NCBI GenBank assembly: GCA_934454525.1
Contig: CAKSFM010000011.1
Location: 39,999-103,998 of the forward strand
Direction of reading: 5' to 3'
Length of the DNA: 64,000 bases
Origin: an uncultured Clostridia bacterium
Lineage (GTDB): Bacteria > Bacillota > Clostridia > UMGS1883
Shown here piece by piece: positions 58,581 through 64,000 of this stretch. The stretch's first letter is position 1; every line of letters begins with the position of its first letter. Made by a program: the position numbers and the translations under genes. Below the pieces are notes generated by a model, which saw only the letters and a program-made list of their open reading frames with translations, was not told where the DNA came from and did not search any database.

Positions 58581-61423
58581 GTCCCCGTTTTCAGCCGTTT
58601 CAAATGCGCGGAAGCTTTCCGCCCATTTGAAAGCTGCAATGCCGCAAACGAATATGCGTCCGCCGCGCTCTGTTTCACGCTGCTTTCACCCCGATATGAC
58701 ATAACCGTGCCGGCTTTGCCCTCCATGTATTTTGCGTACTCATGCATAGCGTCAGAATAGCTGTGAATAAATCCCTTTTGCCTGTCGGACGCGCGCAGCG
58801 CCGCAAGCTCACTCGTTTTTTCCGCACTCTCAGCTGAAATTCCGAGACTTGCGGCATTTTCTTCCGCAGCATAAAGTGCGGTTGAAATTTTGCACACACC
58901 GAACCATTCAAAAAGCATTTGTGAATGGCGCATATCGCTCTGTGCGTTTTTTCCGGCGGCAAGCTTTTCTCCCTCGCCGTAAAGCAGCTTCATCAGCGAA
59001 AGCGCGTCTGTTTCGGCAGCAACTGCCGACCGGAGCGCAGCAAGCTCCGCTTTCCGCTCCTCTGTCAGCTCTTCCCCGAACTCCGACATGAACGATGCAA
59101 TTTTCTCCGTTATATTTTCCTTTGCGGTTTCGGGCAGCAATGCTTTGTCAAGTCCCGAAATATAGCACGGTGCATCCGTCAGACGGACATTTCCGTTTGA
59201 TTCGGATATTTTCCCGAGTGCGTCGCACTCCGTTATGTCACTGCCGCGCAGACTGATATCGGCTGTTTCTCCGGCATTATCGCACCATGCCGCAAGCACC
59301 GGCTTGCCCTCATCGGCATACAGAAGCGCAACAATGTTTTCGCCGAGCTTCACTTCACCGATGTATACTGCCCCGGCGAGATTTTGCCGCGCAGTTTTTG
59401 CCGATATATATGCCGGTTTGAGCGAATAATCGTTTCTCACCATGCCGAACATATCCTCCGCGTTTTTCGGATTCGTTCCCCTGTCGGCAAAGGTATAAAT
59501 CATGCACTTGTCAATGCCGAACAAATCGGAAAGCAGATATGCCTTTGCAATATTCTTTGCCTGCTGATTCTCGCTTACGCTGACATTTCCCGAACCGGTT
59601 GGTGTGCCGGTTTCGGTAATAACCATCCGTTTCCAACCGCCCGATTCGGAGATAAGTTCCGCATGATTTGCATAGCGGCGATTGTAAAATGCGCGCGATA
59701 TCGGCAGCGGCTGATTGTAGGCATGCAGTGCAACCGCGTCCATATAAGGATACGCGCCGTTATCGAACAAGCCCTGCAAAAGCTTTGTGTCGTAGGTCAG
59801 CGCCGTGCATGCGCCGTCAACCGCAACATCGGGATAGCGCTCCTTAACAACATTGTAAATATACTTTTGAAGCTGTGCAAGATCGGCAAAGTAGTTTCCG
59901 CCGTCCTTCGTCCAAAAACCCATATCAGGCTCGTTCCATGTTTCAATTTCACCGACATTTTTCAGCCTTTCAATATACAATGAAATATATTTTGCCAAGC
60001 CGAGCCTTTGCTCCTCCGTCATAACCCCGTCACGGATACTCTTGGCTCCGTAAAGACTGTTGTTATAACCGAGACAAGCAATGTAATTCATGCCTGCCTG
60101 CTGCGCATGCTTATGAAGTCTGTCAACAGTTGCCCAGTCGTAGCTGCCCTTGGCGTCGCTCTCCGCTTCGAACCACGAAACCGCTCCGCGCACCGTTTTT
60201 ATTCCCGATTTTGTCATAAGCGCGGTTCTTTTTCGCAGCCCGTCCGCCGTCGGGTCGTAATTGAACTGTGAGCACACGCCCCACGGAGTGAGAACATCCA
60301 TAAATCTGTCGGTATAGTCGCTGAAAACGGAAAAATCTTTCTCATATTCTGCCGCCGTGCGGTCGCCGTCCGTCAGAGTTACCTTTATTTTATAGCTGCC
60401 CTCGGAAAGTCCGGCGCAGCTGAAGCTGCCCGAGGCTTTTGTTCCTCCGCCGGCATTCACGATTATATCGTCATATTTTATTTCGGTTTCTCTGAAAAGG
60501 TCTGTCACCGTGTAATGCAGCTTGTATGAACGCGCCTTGCTTTTAGCAAGCTCCGCTTCATATTCAAACCGAACGCTTCCCGGTCTGAAGCTTTCATACT
60601 CATCGTAAAGCGGAGTAATTTTCACAAGCTCACCAAGGTGCAGCGTTTCGATTTCCGCGGCGGTATAGCCTGCGTTTTTCAATTCCTCTGCGGAATACAA
60701 TGCTGCAACCGTTCTTTTCACGTTTCCGCCCGTTTTTTCAAGATCAAGCCTCACGTTTTTGAAAAACTCGCGGCTGAGATAAAATGCCGGGCGGATTGCC
60801 ATCGATGTCTTCGGAGTCCGGTTGATGATATTATCAGCCGACGGCGATACCGACACGCAGCGCATATAATGCGATGATGTGGCAAACCGCAGTCCGCTCC
60901 TTAAAAACCACGCATCGGTGGAATTGTCGCGGCATCCGATTTTTTTCTTATATTTATTATATTCCGCAAGCGAAAGCAGATTAACCCCCATAACCGTTTT
61001 ATAGTCGCGGTCAATTTCGCCGTTTCTGAGCGGAGCATTCGTTGCCCATTCGTGTTCACCATCAATATATTTCTTCACATCGGCGCACAATCCGCCCGAA
61101 TTTTCGTCCGCTGCCAGGAAATCACCGTTGAGATAGCCTGCAATGTTATCCTTGACGGCAGGATTGAGTATTTGTGAATTGTTCTTGTCAAACGGCTTGC
61201 TGCCGTAAAAATCCTTTGCAAGAACAAAGAACTTTGATCTGTCCGAACCCTCCGTGTCAAGCAGAATAAAGCCTTGCTCCGAACTGCGGACATAAAACAC
61301 GTTTTCCGGCGGAGTGATTGCCGGGCAGTCCGCATTTTCGGCACGGACTGCCGTTTTGCAGCCTGCCGCCGTTACTGCAGCAAACAGGAATGAAGCAATC
61401 CGCATAAATTTATTGTTTTTCAT
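58577..61423 (-). CDS. GH39-like secreted glycosidase (N-terminal part of a frameshifted gene)
   Basis: 948 residues from ATG 61423, 6 bases after GGGGA. The signal peptide ends near 30; AAGC may be a lipobox. An N-terminal DUF6273-like module follows (about 40-225, STDAWFLRSGLR and AIRPAFYLSREF), then a beta region and a (beta/alpha)8 barrel (about 370-700) of the GH39/GH5 clan: Glu498 in IETWNEPDMG is the likely acid/base and Glu604 in MVITETGTPTG the nucleophile. A helical FIVAR-like part ends the frame. The last ~25 residues (after 'DAYSFAA') look out of register, and the coding content continues in another frame in the next entry. The substrate is unknown. Confidence 0.8.
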   Translation of the reverse strand: MKNNKFMRIASFLFAAVTAAGCKTAVRAENADCPAITPPENVFYVRSSEQGFILLDTEGSDRSKFFVLAKDFYGSKPFDKNNSQILNPAVKDNIAGYLNGDFLAADENSGGLCADVKKYIDGEHEWATNAPLRNGEIDRDYKTVMGVNLLSLAEYNKYKKKIGCRDNSTDAWFLRSGLRFATSSHYMRCVSVSPSADNIINRTPKTSMAIRPAFYLSREFFKNVRLDLEKTGGNVKRTVAALYSAEELKNAGYTAAEIETLHLGELVKITPLYDEYESFRPGSVRFEYEAELAKSKARSYKLHYTVTDLFRETEIKYDDIIVNAGGGTKASGSFSCAGLSEGSYKIKVTLTDGDRTAAEYEKDFSVFSDYTDRFMDVLTPWGVCSQFNYDPTADGLRKRTALMTKSGIKTVRGAVSWFEAESDAKGSYDWATVDRLHKHAQQAGMNYIACLGYNNSLYGAKSIRDGVMTEEQRLGLAKYISLYIERLKNVGEIETWNEPDMGFWTKDGGNYFADLAQLQKYIYNVVKERYPDVAVDGACTALTYDTKLLQGLFDNGAYPYMDAVALHAYNQPLPISRAFYNRRYANHAELISESGGWKRMVITETGTPTGSGNVSVSENQQAKNIAKAYLLSDLFGIDKCMIYTFADRGTNPKNAEDMFGMVRNDYSLKPAYISAKTARQNLAGAVYIGEVKLGENIVALLYADEGKPVLAAWCDNAGETADISLRGSDITECDALGKISESNGNVRLTDAPCYISGLDKALLPETAKENITEKIASFMSEFGEELTEERKAELAALRSAVAAETDALSLMKLLYGEGEKLAAGKNAQSDMRHSQMLFEWFGVCKISTALYAAEENAASLGISAESAEKTSELAALRASDRQKGFIHSYSDAMHEYAKYMEGKAGTVMSYRGESSVKQSAADAYSFAALQLSNGRKASAHLKRLKTGT

Positions 61424-61425
61424 GC

Positions 61426-63822
61426 TCATTCCCCGCTTTCAAACAGTATAAGGCTTCTGGTGAAGCCGTCCTCAGACAGAGTGAGCGCACTGTCATATCC
61501 GGACGGATTTGCCGGTTCGGCGTCCGGAGCTTCTTCACTGACAAGCATATATTTTTGCTTGCTCTCGTCATAAATAAACTGGATGAGGTCAATCTCCCCG
61601 TGCTTGTCGAAACGAACCTTAACAACATCGCCCGGTGCAAACATTCCGTCCGCAAGAGGCATTGTTTCATCAGCCTCATTGTCGCTGAGCGTTGCAACGC
61701 GGCACCAGACTGCATCGTCCGACACAAAGTATTCCGCTTCGTCCGCTCCGAAAAAGCCGAAAAGCTTCAGCTTTGTATCACCGTCCTGTGTGCGTTCAAA
61801 GCGGACGCTGTTTATCAGAAGCAAATCGTCACTCAGCCTGTTTGTGTCTTTGTTTGATTTAACTATTATTGCTTCGCTCACTATTTTTCTTCCGTTATCC
61901 GTATATGCTTCAACGGAAGCCGTTCCCGAAGCGCGAAACCACCCCGTTGTGTGATAGCTGTAACCGTCCTCGTTCTCGGAATCGGGCGGAATCACGAAAA
62001 TGTCCGTTGAACCGTTATAGATAACACAGCCGCTGAGCCATTCGCTGACGTTTCGCATCGGAGCGGAGGTTCCCGAATATATCATGCGGAAGCCCGGAGT
62101 CAAGCCTTCATCAATACCTCCCGAATTGAGCGACGCTGTTTCAAGCCGTTTGATTTTCCCATCGTCATCCGTTTCAAAACGGATAAGCTGCTTTTTGACA
62201 GCACCGTCCTTTGAAAGCAATCCGGGGATATCCGCCGCATTTGTTTTTTCATTGTTAAACAGAGGTTTTTTCACCGTTTGAAATACTTTAAACTCGTTAT
62301 CCGAGGTAAATATTTTCAGCTCACACTCTGATGAAAACTGTTTCTTCATTGCCGCATTTTTCAAATATCCGTAACGTAGACCGCCGTTTTGTATGCGGCG
62401 CGCACCGCACACCTTTCCGAAAGCGTCAATAAAAAGCTCATATTCTTCATTCAGCCTGATTTTATCCGTTCCGCTTACAAAAATTTTATCGGATGCGGCA
62501 ATATATTCACGGTCATTAATTATAAATGTTTGCTTTCCTCCGCTGCTTTCTCCGCTTGCCGAAACCGTGCCGCGGCTGCGCTCTGCGGAATAAATCACCG
62601 TGCAAAAATCCTTTTCGCGCGTTTCTTCAATTATCACAGTGTCCCATTCGCTTATATCGGAAAGCTGCACCGTGATTCCGTTTTTATCGGCAACGGTAAA
62701 GGTTTGCGGCTTGTCTGCGTCAAGCAGAACGGGAGCGCCGTTTTTCAGGTTGATTCCGCTTGCGCTCACGCCGTCAACAATTCCGATTCTGTAATCCTCA
62801 ATCAGAACAAAATCGCACACTCCGCCGTTTTCAATCAGCGTGACCCTGCCGTAGGACGGAACGAAATCCGCAAACGGTTCTTTCACCGCGCTCATGTTAT
62901 AAAGGACATATGCCCCACGGGAAACTGCAACTGTGCGCCGTTTCCCATTCTCGGTATATGTGTACTTTCCGTCTGAAAAGCTCTCAATATTTTCACTTTC
63001 GATAACCGTTTTTGTCACTCCGCCTTTAACGCTGACGGATAAAAGCATGCCGTCCTCGCGCCCATCGGTTGTGTAGTAATATTCCGTTTCGCAGCCGAGA
63101 AGCGATGAAGCCGCGGTTGCACCTGTTTCTATAAGGTATTCTCCGTCGATTTCAACAAAACCGTCGGGTGTTCCGCCGCCGCTCACGCGTGTGAACCTGT
63201 TCCCGGTGATTTTTCCGCTGCGGCGGTATGTGTGATGCAGCTCTGCAATCGACCCCTCTGTGATATATTTTTCCGGAAACGGCTTTTCGAACACATTGTA
63301 AAGCATTTTAGCAAGTGTGCCGAGGGTCAGCTCATTTTCCGCATTCACATTCACACCCTTTGAAATCTCCGGAACGGCTGCAAAATACCCGTAAGGATAG
63401 CCGCCGAGCCGCTCAGCTTTAAAGTCATACCCCATTGCCGTTACAATAATCTTAACGGCTTCGCCTGTGAGCGCCGTTCTGTTCGGATAAAAATACCCAT
63501 CGCTTCCTCCGGCAGCGCGAATACCGCTGACTGCGTCAATTGCGCCGGAATAGGGAGTGTTTTCGTCAACATCTTTGTAATTCATGAAATTTGTTCCGTT
63601 TTCGGAATTAATGCAGAAAGCCTTTGCCGCAATGAACGCAAGCTTTGCACGGGAAACCTTTTCATCCGCATTATCCGCGGTAACGGAAATGATGTCAAGC
63701 GCCGAAAGGAAAGCATATTTTTCATAGTTCTCGCCCTCTTCCGCGAATACCGGCGCTGAAACCGCCATGCACACCGCAGCAAGAACGGCTGCCGTCACAA
63801 TTGAAATTATTCTTTTTATCAT
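61426..63822 (-). CDS. Secreted protein with N-terminal SLH-like domains, paralogue of the gene at 29766-32324
   Basis: 798 residues from ATG 63822. Signal peptide about 1-27 (SAPVFA). SLH-like units at about 30-185 include 'GIRAAGGSDGYFYPNRTALT'. The remaining ~600 residues are beta-rich. The stretch about 480-650 contains 'ELKIFTSDNEFKVFQTV', 'KKQLIRFETDDDGKIKRLE' and 'DIFVIPPDSENED', which line up in order with the other paralogue, showing descent from one ancestor. Function unknown; probably a wall-bound structural or carbohydrate-binding protein. It starts one base after the stop of another SLH gene and is followed 2 bases later by the glycosidase. Confidence 0.8.
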   Translation of the reverse strand: MIKRIISIVTAAVLAAVCMAVSAPVFAEEGENYEKYAFLSALDIISVTADNADEKVSRAKLAFIAAKAFCINSENGTNFMNYKDVDENTPYSGAIDAVSGIRAAGGSDGYFYPNRTALTGEAVKIIVTAMGYDFKAERLGGYPYGYFAAVPEISKGVNVNAENELTLGTLAKMLYNVFEKPFPEKYITEGSIAELHHTYRRSGKITGNRFTRVSGGGTPDGFVEIDGEYLIETGATAASSLLGCETEYYYTTDGREDGMLLSVSVKGGVTKTVIESENIESFSDGKYTYTENGKRRTVAVSRGAYVLYNMSAVKEPFADFVPSYGRVTLIENGGVCDFVLIEDYRIGIVDGVSASGINLKNGAPVLLDADKPQTFTVADKNGITVQLSDISEWDTVIIEETREKDFCTVIYSAERSRGTVSASGESSGGKQTFIINDREYIAASDKIFVSGTDKIRLNEEYELFIDAFGKVCGARRIQNGGLRYGYLKNAAMKKQFSSECELKIFTSDNEFKVFQTVKKPLFNNEKTNAADIPGLLSKDGAVKKQLIRFETDDDGKIKRLETASLNSGGIDEGLTPGFRMIYSGTSAPMRNVSEWLSGCVIYNGSTDIFVIPPDSENEDGYSYHTTGWFRASGTASVEAYTDNGRKIVSEAIIVKSNKDTNRLSDDLLLINSVRFERTQDGDTKLKLFGFFGADEAEYFVSDDAVWCRVATLSDNEADETMPLADGMFAPGDVVKVRFDKHGEIDLIQFIYDESKQKYMLVSEEAPDAEPANPSGYDSALTLSEDGFTRSLILFESGE

Positions 63823-63823
63823 A

Positions 63824-63907
63824 TTATTCAGCCGCCCCCTCCGCGTATTTCAAAAATTCATACACCATTTTTGCACATTCCGCTCTCGAAGCCGATTTTT
63901 TCGGATT
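63824..63907 (-). CDS. C-terminal end of an SLH-domain protein (broken or window-edge fragment)
   Basis: The last 27 codons before a TAA at 63824 read NPKKSASRAECAKMVYEFLK and end YAEGAAE, the close of an SLH domain (compare CTRAEAAKMIYEAYSF in the 1240-residue protein). Going upstream, the frame continues for three codons and then meets TGA at 63922-63920, so the gene is not continuous to the window edge. It occupies the same position relative to the paralogue at 61426 as the 1240-residue SLH gene does at the first locus. Confidence 0.7.
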   Translation of the reverse strand, partial: NPKKSASRAECAKMVYEFLKYAEGAAE

Positions 63908-64000
63908 AAGGTGGAAAAATCAAAAATTTGATTTTTCAAAGAATTACTCCTTTTCTTGCTATCAACAAACTTCGCCGCTCGGGCGTCGAAACAAGCGTTG
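63908..64000. other. Unexplained edge segment with a gene start joined to the SLH fragment
   Basis: On the minus strand AAGGAG (63952-63947) stands 7 bases before a TTG (63939) that opens MKNQIFDFST and then runs out of frame through the SLH fragment to a stop near 63850. A palindrome GAAAAATCAAA-AA-TTTGATTTTTC (63914-63937) lies at the junction. The segment reads like the 5' end of a different gene fused to the SLH tail, either by a rearrangement or by misassembly at a contig end. Confidence 0.4.

Overview
The window looks like chromosomal DNA from a Gram-positive anaerobe of the class Clostridia. The evidence is a ctsR-mcsA-mcsB-clpC heat-shock operon with a CtsR operator, a BofA-like protein, formate-tetrahydrofolate ligase, lipoprotein substrate-binding proteins, AGGAGG-type ribosome binding sites, and S-layer homology (SLH) domains on huge secreted proteins. 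The mix of SLH surface proteins and pectin-type enzymes resembles gut pectin degraders such as Monoglobus, but that placement is a guess from gene content. I saw no rRNA, tRNA or CRISPR array.

Layout. 1-10 kb: a MATE exporter (partial, minus strand), then plus-strand genes for a DUF1275 membrane protein, a CBS-domain transporter, a YihY/BrkB membrane protein, an IMP dehydrogenase of the divergent Tritrichomonas type, formate-THF ligase, and two CobW-type GTPases, the first with a long His-rich metal-binding tail. 10-18.5 kb, minus strand: a two-component system, dGTPase (dgt), a 293-bp MITE-like insertion, and ctsR-mcsA-mcsB-clpC. 18.6-25 kb, plus strand: a small membrane protein, valS, an AraC regulator, and a GntR/YtrA-ABC transporter-DUF5662 operon under a near-perfect operator. 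25-28 kb, minus strand: phosphoesterase, PH-like membrane protein, bofA-like, feoA, feoB. 28-29.7 kb: three small genes of unknown function and an Ig-like lipoprotein.

29.8-52.1 kb is the most distinctive region. A run of eight minus-strand genes with gaps of 36 bp or less (about 19.7 kb, read from 49477 to 29766) encodes a sugar-type ABC importer (binding lipoprotein and two permeases, no ATPase), two giant secreted beta-helix proteins, a cytoplasmic GH105 unsaturated-uronyl hydrolase, a 1240-residue LamG-like protein with C-terminal SLH domains, and an 852-residue protein with N-terminal SLH-like domains. A divergently transcribed membrane-anchored AraC regulator (YesN type) sits at its head. 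The simplest reading is a Gram-positive polysaccharide utilisation locus for pectin or rhamnogalacturonan: surface proteins bind and cut the polymer, the importer takes up oligosaccharides, and GH105 removes the unsaturated uronic acid inside the cell.

52.2-57.1 kb holds a complete branched-chain amino acid type (HAAT) importer, livJ-H-M-G-F. 57.3-63.9 kb returns to surface carbohydrate proteins: a GH39-like glycosidase that appears split by a frameshift from its C-terminal CBM9-like part, a paralogue of the 852-residue SLH protein, and directly upstream of it the tail of another C-terminal SLH protein. The pair 'C-terminal SLH protein followed by N-terminal SLH protein' therefore occurs twice. 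The last ~95 bases look like a foreign junction.
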